Below are positions 56,715 through 64,000 of a stretch of 64,000 bases of DNA, in pieces. Source of the DNA: Cyclobacterium marinum DSM 745 (GTDB lineage Bacteria; Bacteroidota; Bacteroidia; Cytophagales; Cyclobacteriaceae); NCBI RefSeq assembly GCF_000222485.1, contig NC_015914.1, positions 4,136,001-4,200,000 of the forward strand. The letters are read 5' to 3'. The notes under the pieces were generated by a model, which did not search any database, was not told the DNA's origin, and saw only the letters and a list, made by a program, of their open reading frames with translations. Position numbers and translations under genes: made by a program. The stretch's first letter is position 1, and the number at the start of each line of letters is the position of its first letter.

Positions 56715-57851
56715 TTAAGGGTTAAGTAGTTTTTCAATTATAGGTAATAAGAATTGATACATTCTATAATTACCAAGGTCATTGAAATGGGTTCCATCAA
56801 CAGTGGCTTCATTGTCATTACCGATCAGGTCTTTATTAGAGATATAGTGAATATTCTTATTTTGATTATCAAGGTAGACTTTTTTCAAGGCATCGTTCTG
56901 CGCTTGTATATAGGAAAAGGTGCCGAATGTAGATGGATCGTTTTCTTTAAAATACGCATAATCCCTTACGATGCTTTCCACCAATACAATAGGAACCGAG
57001 TCATTTACGGATTGGATATAAGCCAATGTTTCAGGGAGGTTTGTTAATATAGTATCAGGAGCCGAATTGGGGGTGCAATCCAGTATGATAACGGAGGGAT
57101 TGCTGGGCATGATGTATTGGACCACTTCTTTTTCAAATCGTCCATTACCACTGAAACCCAGATTGATAACTTCTTTATTGATTTTTCTTTCCAATAAGGC
57201 CGCATAAGTAAGTCCCGGTCTGGAAGCAGATGCGCCTTGGGTGATGCTGGTTCCATAGAATATAACGGGCCTATCTTGGTTAATAATAGCTTGTTTAGGC
57301 TTGCTGATGGTAGCATTTGTTTCAATGCCAATTTCAAGTTTCTCAACTCCTTCGTAAAGAGGGAGGTTTAATAAGAATTCTCGGCTTTCTTTTGTCATGT
57401 CTGCGATGACTGTGGCTTCGTTCACCAGTTCTTTTCCGGGAATGGCCACCCCTACAAATTGCCATCTACCTTTTGTGTAGGTGTATAGATCCAAGCCATT
57501 GCCGGCAATTGGAGTCATATTGCCTTTAACCCTATTGTTCTTTAAGGTCCATCGGATTTTTATTGTAGATGAATTGGTAGAAAACCTAACAGCCAAGCCG
57601 GCGGTGTTATTAGATAATGACCAAACGGCTGGTCTTACTGCTTTTTCAGCTTGATCAGGTAGCCTAGAATAGTTAGGGGTCTCAAGCACTTTCCCAATGA
57701 TTTTAAAACTAGATGCATTGTGATATTGGATATCACGTGTTGGGGGATTTTCGTCGCTGTATGCCACAGCTGAGGGTTTCCAAATTATAGTTAAGGAAAC
57801 TAAAATTAGAAGTTTATAAAAAAATAACAAGGAGTTTTTCAGTTTTTTCAT
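56715..57851 (-). CDS. SGNH/GDSL hydrolase, exported
   Basis: 378 residues with an N-terminal hydrophobic segment (about 10-30) acting as a signal peptide. A beta-sandwich N-terminal domain of the GxDLY type (GNGLDLY at 118-123) precedes the SGNH domain. The nucleophile is S202 in YGTSITQG, followed by the Gly and Asn blocks, and D352-H355 in VDGTHFND. These two-domain enzymes deacylate carbohydrates, commonly removing acetyl groups, in the periplasm. The gene is divergent from susC across 460 bp, which fits joint control with the uptake system. Confidence 0.88.
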   Translation of the reverse strand: MKKLKNSLLFFYKLLILVSLTIIWKPSAVAYSDENPPTRDIQYHNASSFKIIGKVLETPNYSRLPDQAEKAVRPAVWSLSNNTAGLAVRFSTNSSTIKIRWTLKNNRVKGNMTPIAGNGLDLYTYTKGRWQFVGVAIPGKELVNEATVIADMTKESREFLLNLPLYEGVEKLEIGIETNATISKPKQAIINQDRPVIFYGTSITQGASASRPGLTYAALLERKINKEVINLGFSGNGRFEKEVVQYIMPSNPSVIILDCTPNSAPDTILTNLPETLAYIQSVNDSVPIVLVESIVRDYAYFKENDPSTFGTFSYIQAQNDALKKVYLDNQNKNIHYISNKDLIGNDNEATVDGTHFNDLGNYRMYQFLLPIIEKLLNP

Positions 57852-58311
57852 CTAGGGAAAGCATTTTTTTAAAGATAACAGAAAGAGAATAATTATCTAA
57901 AATTTTTTTCACTAAGTAAATAGTTTTAATCAATTGTTAATTATAGTTAAAAATATTTAAAATTTATGTTAACGGTAACAATTGTATTTTACGATGAAAA
58001 TTGGTCGTGTTATATAATTGTTTAAAGTTGGGTGTTTGTTCAATATTTTAATTGGTATTGATAGTATTACAAGTTTTTTATGGATGTGTAAAAACATTAA
58101 TCAAAATTATTCAACCTAAATTCTTCTACCTGTATTGGAATTAAAATATAAAATTATTAACTAGTGCCTGTACTGTTAAATAAAATTATAAACAAAACTA
58201 AATTACTTATATGAGAAAATGTATTTAAAAGAATGACCAAAAACGAAAAATTAAAGGGTAGGATAGCCTATTCTTTAGTGAAACAACTCTAAACACTACA
58301 AAATCAAAAAC
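57852..58311. other. Divergent regulatory region, 460 bp, upstream of susC
   Basis: AT-rich leader with a palindromic operator candidate at 57967-57980. No clear TAnnTTTG box was found. No gene was seen. Confidence 0.5.
57967..57980. promoter_or_regulatory. Possible LacI-family operator
   Basis: TGTTAACGGTAACA has matching half-sites (TGTTA and TAACA) around a CG centre, the form of LacI-family operators. It lies between the SGNH hydrolase gene and susC. No regulator gene was recognised in the window. Confidence 0.4.
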
Positions 58312-61300
58312 ATGAAAAATGAAAAAAATCTACTAAAAACTGGCTTTGCAATAAAAGGAATATCAACTTTTATTCAGGTTATTGCCTTAGTATTTCTATT
58401 GATTTCTGTACCAATTTACTCCAGTGCTTTTGGTGCAATAGTCAATTCAAAAAATGAAGATTTGAGGGAATACTTAGTTGTTACTGGAAAGGTGGTTGAC
58501 ACCAATGGTGAACCTCTACCTGGGGTTACCATTACGGTGAAAAGCTCTAATATTGGTACCGTTTCAGACATAGAAGGGAACTATTCGATAGACGTTGCAG
58601 CCAATGCCACGCTGGTATTTTCATATATAGGTTTTGAAACCCAAGAAGTAAATGTTGGGAATCAAAGCACCATAAATATTACCCTTAATGAAGATATAGG
58701 GGATATGGATGAATTCGTAGTTACCTCTTTGGGTGTGCCTAAGGAGCCTAAAGCTCTTGGTTATGCAACTACTACCATTAAATCTCAAGAATTGGTGAAG
58801 GTGGGTACTCCGAATATTGCTACCTCTTTGTATGGAAAAGCACCCGGTGTTAGAATTCAATCCGGTGCTGGTGGAGCTACTTCGGCTGTTAATATTACCA
58901 TACGTGGTATCAATTCCATCACAGGAAGAAATCAGCCTTTGATTATTTTGGATGGTGTGCCTATCCGAAATGAAGAGGTTACGAACAATAATTATTGGGG
59001 TGACCAGAGATTGCGTGGAAACGGACTTCTTGATATCAACCCGGAGGATATTGCAGAATTGACAGTGCTCAAGGGAGCTTCCGCTGCGGCGCTGTATGGT
59101 TCTGAAGCGGTTAATGGAGTGATCATGATTACCACAAAAAAAGGATCAACCAAAGGATTTAGAGTGGATTTTAATGCCAATATTTCAATGGATAAGATTG
59201 CTTATTTGCCAAGGTATCAAAACGTTAGAGGGCCAGGTGCTCCCAATCATGTTTTTGATGTGGGGCAGAATGAGGACGGTTTTTTCACTTATGAAGATGG
59301 CACCCTTGGCTTACCAAATACTAGCTTAAACTTTGGACCTAAATTTGATGGTCGCATGGTATACGGTTGGGATGGGGTAGAGAGACCTTATGTGGCACAG
59401 GAAGATAGTTATGCTGCTTTATTTAATGATCCGGTTAATTCACAAGTAAACGTTGCCATATCCAATTCAACCGATGTCGCAGATTTTAGATTATCATTGA
59501 CACGTCAGGACAATGAAGCGTTAAGTTTAAACTCTAAAAACAGCAAAAATATCGCTAACCTGAACTCTACATTTAGAATTTCTAAAAAAGTGCGTACAGA
59601 CTTGATGATAAATTACATCAACCAGTACACTGCCAACAGACCTTATTCAGTTGACCGTCTGATTAATAATTTTGGTGGTATGATGTCCCGCTTTGATAAT
59701 GGAGCCTGGTATCTGGATAAGTACAAGACCAGTAGGGGTTATCGTTATGTGACAGGGAATGGTCAGAGTTTAACTCCTGATGAAAACATAACCCGAAACG
59801 GATTTATGGATGCCATAGGGGACTATGTTTGGAGGGTGAACGAACACCAGGCTTCAGAACTAAGTAATCGTGTAATTGGTAGCATTACCAACCATTACAA
59901 TATCACGGATGAACTATTTTTGAGGGCAAGGTTATCAACAGATTTTACTTACCGAAAAAATGAAAATGAAACTTCTTCTACCAGGCCATTGGCATTTGGA
60001 CCTTCTGGTGGCTTTAGTATGTCGAATGAAATCTTTAGCATTTTGTATGGAGACTTGTTATTAACTTATAGGAAAAAACTAACTGATGAGGTGACCTTAA
60101 GTGCCATGGCGGGATATACAGCCAATAAAGAGTCCTATTCTTCAATTTCCAGAGGAACCAATGGTGGCCTAAGTACAGAGAACCTATTTGATATTGTAGC
60201 TTCTGTCAACCTTCCAAATAATGGTTCTAGTAGAACATCACAAGTAATAGATGCTGCACTTGGAACGGTTAATTTCGATTATAAAGGGTTTTGGTTTTTA
60301 GAAGGGACGATCCGACGAGACCGTACGTCTACTATGAATCCGGATAACAATGCCTTTGTTTATCCATCTGCCAATACCAGTTTTATTCTTTCTGACGCCA
60401 TTGAATTACCTGGATTTATTAACCTTGCCAAGATAAGAGGTTCCTGGGGTATAGTGGGTAATTATCCGGATGTTTATAGGGCTAATATTGCCTATAACCA
60501 AAATACATTGGGAGTTCAGCAGACAGGCGGATCACCTGTGTTATATACAAACATTTCAAGTAGTTTTGGTAATGACTTGATCAGGCCTGAGCAAAAGCAC
60601 GAATTTGAATTTGGCTTCGAAAGTAGATTTCTTCAAGGAAGGTTAAACCTTAACTTCTCTTACTATAACGCACAGATTAGAGATCAAATTCTGCCATTGA
60701 CCCTTCCATCTACCGCAGGAGCCAGTTCTGTTCTAGCTAATATAGGTACACTTAGAAATAAAGGTATAGAAATCAGTCTTGACGGAACAGTTTACAAAAG
60801 CACTAATCTCGAGTGGACAGCAGGAATTAATTTTTCACGCAATAAAAACGTGGTTGAGAAATTGGCCAATAATGCTACAGAGCTTTTGCATGCAGATTAT
60901 GATGGCAATGCAGCCCAGTTAAGGTCTGTGGTGGGGCGTCCCATGGGAGATTTCTATGCAAGACCTATTGAAACCAATAGCAATGGTGAAAAAATAGTCC
61001 AACCAAATGGATTGTATAAAATCGACCCTAACAGTTGGATTCGTGCAGGTAATGCCATGCCAAAAGCTGTGGGGGGTGTGTTTAATACCTTACGTTACAA
61101 AAACTTCACCTTTGATGTAATGGCTGATTTCCAAATAGGCGGACATGTAATGCCAACCGGTGTAAACTGGATGATCAGTAGGGGGCTTACTGAGGAAAGC
61201 TTGAAATATATGGATACTGAAAGTGGCGGTTTGTCATATTATGTGAATGCCGATGGACAAGGTGTGCAGACTAGCGATGGTCAAGGGCCCAATGGAGAAG

Positions 61301-61701
61301 AAGTTTACCACGATGGGATGTTGATGGATGGTGTAACTTCAGATGGAAACCCTAACACGAATGTAATTTCGCAAGCCTTATATTACCAAAGTACCTACAA
61401 CTGGGGAGGTCCACAATATAGCCAAGCTAGGTATGAATTGTATATCAAGGAAAACACCTACTTTAAGTTAAGAGAATTATCTATTGCTTACGATTTGCCA
61501 TCACAAATAGCTTCTAAACTTGGTGCATCTAGTCTTCAAGTGTCCGCTTTTGGTAGAAACTTGTTTTTCTTCTACAGAAACTTAAAGGATCTGGATCCAG
61601 AAGTCCTGACAGGTGGTTCAAGGTGGGCACAAACACTTACCAGTGCAGGTACCAACCCTGCCACACGAAGTATGGGTCTTATGCTTAGGGCAAGATTCTA
61701 A
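58312..61701 (+). CDS. SusC/RagA-type TonB-linked outer-membrane transporter
   Basis: 1129 residues. After a signal (about 1-46) there is a CarboxypepD-regulatory-like domain (about 55-135: VTGKVVDTNGEPLPGVTIT and YIGFETQEV), then a plug domain (about 150-270: GKAPGVRIQSGAGG, LIILDGVPIRNE, SAAALYGSEAVNG) and a 22-strand barrel ending in LMLRARF with a terminal Phe. It imports large oligosaccharides or peptides across the outer membrane, driven by TonB. There is no STN domain for anti-sigma signalling, so it is not tied to an ECF sigma factor. The SusD partner follows after 29 bp. Confidence 0.93.
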   Translation: MKNEKNLLKTGFAIKGISTFIQVIALVFLLISVPIYSSAFGAIVNSKNEDLREYLVVTGKVVDTNGEPLPGVTITVKSSNIGTVSDIEGNYSIDVAANATLVFSYIGFETQEVNVGNQSTINITLNEDIGDMDEFVVTSLGVPKEPKALGYATTTIKSQELVKVGTPNIATSLYGKAPGVRIQSGAGGATSAVNITIRGINSITGRNQPLIILDGVPIRNEEVTNNNYWGDQRLRGNGLLDINPEDIAELTVLKGASAAALYGSEAVNGVIMITTKKGSTKGFRVDFNANISMDKIAYLPRYQNVRGPGAPNHVFDVGQNEDGFFTYEDGTLGLPNTSLNFGPKFDGRMVYGWDGVERPYVAQEDSYAALFNDPVNSQVNVAISNSTDVADFRLSLTRQDNEALSLNSKNSKNIANLNSTFRISKKVRTDLMINYINQYTANRPYSVDRLINNFGGMMSRFDNGAWYLDKYKTSRGYRYVTGNGQSLTPDENITRNGFMDAIGDYVWRVNEHQASELSNRVIGSITNHYNITDELFLRARLSTDFTYRKNENETSSTRPLAFGPSGGFSMSNEIFSILYGDLLLTYRKKLTDEVTLSAMAGYTANKESYSSISRGTNGGLSTENLFDIVASVNLPNNGSSRTSQVIDAALGTVNFDYKGFWFLEGTIRRDRTSTMNPDNNAFVYPSANTSFILSDAIELPGFINLAKIRGSWGIVGNYPDVYRANIAYNQNTLGVQQTGGSPVLYTNISSSFGNDLIRPEQKHEFEFGFESRFLQGRLNLNFSYYNAQIRDQILPLTLPSTAGASSVLANIGTLRNKGIEISLDGTVYKSTNLEWTAGINFSRNKNVVEKLANNATELLHADYDGNAAQLRSVVGRPMGDFYARPIETNSNGEKIVQPNGLYKIDPNSWIRAGNAMPKAVGGVFNTLRYKNFTFDVMADFQIGGHVMPTGVNWMISRGLTEESLKYMDTESGGLSYYVNADGQGVQTSDGQGPNGEEVYHDGMLMDGVTSDGNPNTNVISQALYYQSTYNWGGPQYSQARYELYIKENTYFKLRELSIAYDLPSQIASKLGASSLQVSAFGRNLFFFYRNLKDLDPEVLTGGSRWAQTLTSAGTNPATRSMGLMLRARF

Positions 61702-61730
61702 TAGTTGTTTACTCTAAAACTTAAGAAATT

Positions 61731-63314
61731 ATGAAAAATAGATTAATAAGCTTTTTACTTGTCCTTATTGTAGGCATTTCGGGATGTGAATATTCGGAGT
61801 TTGAAGACAATTATGCTGACCCTTCAAAAGTGTCTGAAACATCTGTAGATAAACAGTTTACAGGTTTTATCATTGCCAATAGGGAGTACGTTCTTCCCAG
61901 TTACTGGAATTACTTTGTGGTGTTGAGAATTACACTTAACAGGTATACCCAGGCTGTAGGATGGGCCAATGAAGAAAATCAGTATGTACCGGGTTCGGCG
62001 GCAATAAATGACAGGTGGAACAATTACTATCAGTTCTTGGCCCAATACAGAGAACTGGAAAAAGTATACAATGGGCTTTCAGAGCTCGATAAGCAAGATA
62101 ATAGGATCTATATGATTACAGCTGCTACTTACCTCTATGACCATACCCAAAAGATAGTGGACCTTCATGGAGCCATTCCTTTTTCTGAAGCAGGAATGCT
62201 AAGTACCAATGGTGGTGATTACAGCATGTCTTATCCAGGATATGATGAACCGGAAGCCATTTACACTAAAATGTTAGATGATTTGGCTGGTTTTGCTGAC
62301 GAACTGAGAACAATGGATATCAACCCTGGAATCCTTACAGGCTTTCAGACCCAAGATTTAATCAATAGAGGGGATATCGATATGTGGTTAAAATATATCA
62401 ATTCATTAAGGTTGCGAATGCTGAATAGGGTAAGTGCGGCTCCAAATTTTGCATCCAGAGCTGCGACAGAAATTAGGGAGATTTTATCTAATCCTACTAA
62501 CTACCCCGTTGTGACAACCAATGATGAAAATATTACCTTTCGTATTTATCAATTGGGTACGCTGATAAGTGCAACAAGCTGGCAAGGTGGTTTGGAAGAT
62601 TGGAATGGAAATGTTGCAGGGAAAGAAATCGTAGATCATATGCTTGATAATAATGATCCAAGATTGACATACGTTTTCGAGCCGGGTGAAGATGCAGAGG
62701 GCGAGTATATGGGGCTTGATCCATTATTGAATGGTTCTGATCAAACAGACCTAATCGGTACGAATACACTTACGATCTATAACAGGTCTACCCTTAGTCG
62801 AAACCAGTATTTTCCAGGTATGTTAATCAATGCTTCTCAGGTTCATTTGATTGCCTCAGAATTCTACCTCAAAGAGGGACAAGATGCCAATGCCATGATG
62901 CATTATGAAACGGCTATTAAGGAGTCCATTGATTATTATGAAATGTTGAGAGGGATGACCAATACTACCATTTCACCTGATCCTGTGGTTCCATCAGAAG
63001 ATGATGTGATGGCGTATTTATCAGAAGATGAGATTAGCTGGAGTATGGCATCTTCTGAACTGGAAAAAATGAAATTGATCGCTAGACAAAGATGGTTACA
63101 TTATAATGTAGTGCAGCCTCATGAAAACTGGGCAGAAATCAGAAGGAACGACGTGTTGGGTCTTGAGTTTTGGGAAGATCAGTCAAATCAGCAATCCTTA
63201 CCGCCGAATAGATGGATTTACCCTGGGTCTGAGCAAACTTATAATACCGAAAATTATGAGAGGGTTCAGGCAGATGACGTGCTTTCCAGAGAACTTTTCT
63301 GGGATGTTGATTAA
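61731..63314 (+). CDS. SusD/RagB-type substrate-binding lipoprotein (SusD-like_2 clan)
   Basis: 527 residues with a lipoprotein signal (lipobox ISGC). The N-terminal TPR-like helical scaffold is visible from YRELEKVYNGLSE to YLYDHTQKIVDLHGAIPFSE, the core of the SusD-like_2 group. It forms the lid over SusC and captures the substrate at the cell surface. It ends just before a long terminator, so susC and susD form a two-gene operon. Substrate cannot be read from the sequence; the neighbouring sulfatase and esterase suggest a decorated glycan. Confidence 0.9.
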   Translation: MKNRLISFLLVLIVGISGCEYSEFEDNYADPSKVSETSVDKQFTGFIIANREYVLPSYWNYFVVLRITLNRYTQAVGWANEENQYVPGSAAINDRWNNYYQFLAQYRELEKVYNGLSELDKQDNRIYMITAATYLYDHTQKIVDLHGAIPFSEAGMLSTNGGDYSMSYPGYDEPEAIYTKMLDDLAGFADELRTMDINPGILTGFQTQDLINRGDIDMWLKYINSLRLRMLNRVSAAPNFASRAATEIREILSNPTNYPVVTTNDENITFRIYQLGTLISATSWQGGLEDWNGNVAGKEIVDHMLDNNDPRLTYVFEPGEDAEGEYMGLDPLLNGSDQTDLIGTNTLTIYNRSTLSRNQYFPGMLINASQVHLIASEFYLKEGQDANAMMHYETAIKESIDYYEMLRGMTNTTISPDPVVPSEDDVMAYLSEDEISWSMASSELEKMKLIARQRWLHYNVVQPHENWAEIRRNDVLGLEFWEDQSNQQSLPPNRWIYPGSEQTYNTENYERVQADDVLSRELFWDVD

Positions 63315-63354
63315 TTGTAAATAAATTAGAAGAGCAATGGTTATTAAAAATTTG

Positions 63355-63408
63355 CTCAATTTGATAAAAGGGGTGGCTGTTTAAGCCACCCCTTTTTATC
63401 AAATTGAG
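63355..63408 (+). terminator. Long bidirectional terminator after susD
   Basis: A near-perfect 24-bp stem (63355-63378 with 63384-63408, one bulged base, five-base loop) with A/T-rich ends lies between susD and the convergent sulfatase gene. It can serve both. Confidence 0.88.
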
Positions 63409-63464
63409 TTCAAAATGATTTCCCTGTCTTGATATGCAATAGTACTGCTATTTCTAAGTGTATT

Positions 63465-64000
63465 TTAATTAGGGCTTGAAACTTCATTTTCCCAGAATTT
63501 TAAAGAACGGGTAAGGTTTTCGAATGTTTCAGGGTAGGCAGATTTCACATTTTTCTTTTCAGAAATATCCGTGGAAAGATCAAATAACAAACCATCTTTG
63601 TTTTTTTCATCAAATAAAATTTTCCAATTTCCTTTTCTTGCCGCTTTAGCTTCAGGTGTTTTCCAAAATACGGTTCTTTCAGGCATGTCTTTCTTTTGCG
63701 TGAGAACGTTCAGAAAGCTTGTTCCATCCAAGGCATGGTTTCCATTTTGATTTGGCATAGGGCTGCCAATTATTTCTAGAAGGGTAGGCAAGATGTCCAT
63801 ACTCATCAGGGGTGCATCAGAAATTACGTTTTCCGGTATTTTTTCCGGCCAATAGGCAATGGACGGAACTCTGTGTCCACCTTCATAGAGGTCTCCTTTC
63901 TCCCCTCTCAGAACGCCATTGGATCCCACTTTTGGCCAGGTGGAGCCATCGTAATTAAGGTATTGCCCATTGTCTGAGGTGAAAAATATAAGCGTGTTTT
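63465..64000 (-). CDS. Sulfatase, C-terminal part (cut by right edge)
   Basis: The frame stays open from the stop at 63465 to the right edge, about 178 codons. Near the edge it encodes FFTSDNGQY, the late metal-ligand motif of S1 sulfatases, then RGEKGDLYEGGHRVPS and MDILPTLLEI, which are family hallmarks. The metal-binding N-terminus and the formylglycine motif lie outside the window. A GTG near 63929 is internal and not the start. It is convergent with susCD and may desulfate the same glycan. Confidence 0.9.
   Translation of the reverse strand, partial: NTLIFFTSDNGQYLNYDGSTWPKVGSNGVLRGEKGDLYEGGHRVPSIAYWPEKIPENVISDAPLMSMDILPTLLEIIGSPMPNQNGNHALDGTSFLNVLTQKKDMPERTVFWKTPEAKAARKGNWKILFDEKNKDGLLFDLSTDISEKKNVKSAYPETFENLTRSLKFWENEVSSPN

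Noticed and set aside
1-64000. Search by eye for tRNA, rRNA, CRISPR arrays, transposases, integrases and phage genes
   Set aside because: None found. No cloverleaf-like GTTCAAATC pattern in the gaps, no spaced direct repeats, and no recombinase motif in any frame examined.

Overview
The window looks like chromosomal DNA of a Bacteroidota bacterium. It is AT-rich, has TAnnTTTG-type -7 promoter boxes, many lipoprotein signals of the L-x-S-C type, a SusC/SusD pair and Bacteroidota-typical families (DUF4221, DUF4301, DUF5723). The mix of sulfatases, PVC-type cytochromes, DUF1080 proteins and Tat-exported Gfo/Idh/MocA oxidoreductases suggests a marine Cyclobacteriaceae-like organism. That lineage assignment is inference from gene content; no rRNA or marker gene is present.

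Layout. 1-3619: a minus-strand run of alpha/beta hydrolase (cut by the edge), proC, M1 peptidase and creatininase-family protein. 3776-8483: exported sugar isomerase-like protein, amidohydrolase lipoprotein, quinone oxidoreductase, universal stress protein and thioesterase. 8614-15358: a membrane protein, a two-domain esterase lipoprotein, a phytanoyl-CoA-type dioxygenase, a DbpA-like helicase and a DUF4136-type lipoprotein. 15726-20517: an orphan ribulokinase, then sparse small hypothetical genes. 20778-30891: plus-strand genes for a DUF1549/DUF1553 cytochrome and its DUF1501 partner, two tandem aldo/keto reductases, a response regulator, a sulfatase and glutamate dehydrogenase. 31219-52010: an accessory block of two DUF1080 proteins, a DUF4221-like lipoprotein, an exported oxidoreductase, a sulfatase, an FG-GAP protein, two 1000-residue PVC-type cytochromes and a neutral-ceramidase-like enzyme, interleaved with DUF4301, DUF5723, a beta-barrel candidate and an S41 peptidase. 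52559-64000: arylamine N-acetyltransferase, a 1-kb gene-poor gap, a second exported oxidoreductase, an SGNH hydrolase, SusC/SusD and a sulfatase cut by the right edge.

How it may work together. Most large genes encode exported proteins for handling complex, probably sulfated and acylated glycans: SusC/SusD uptake, sulfatases, esterases and periplasmic redox enzymes. The DUF1080 plus Gfo/Idh/MocA plus c-type cytochrome combination fits an oxidative (3-keto-sugar) route of glycoside cleavage with electrons passed to periplasmic cytochromes. This is a hypothesis from co-location and family knowledge. No classical glycoside hydrolase was recognised in the window.

No tRNA, rRNA, CRISPR array, transposase, integrase or phage gene was seen. 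Several strong hairpin terminators, a few promoter candidates and one diverged intergenic repeat pair are reported.
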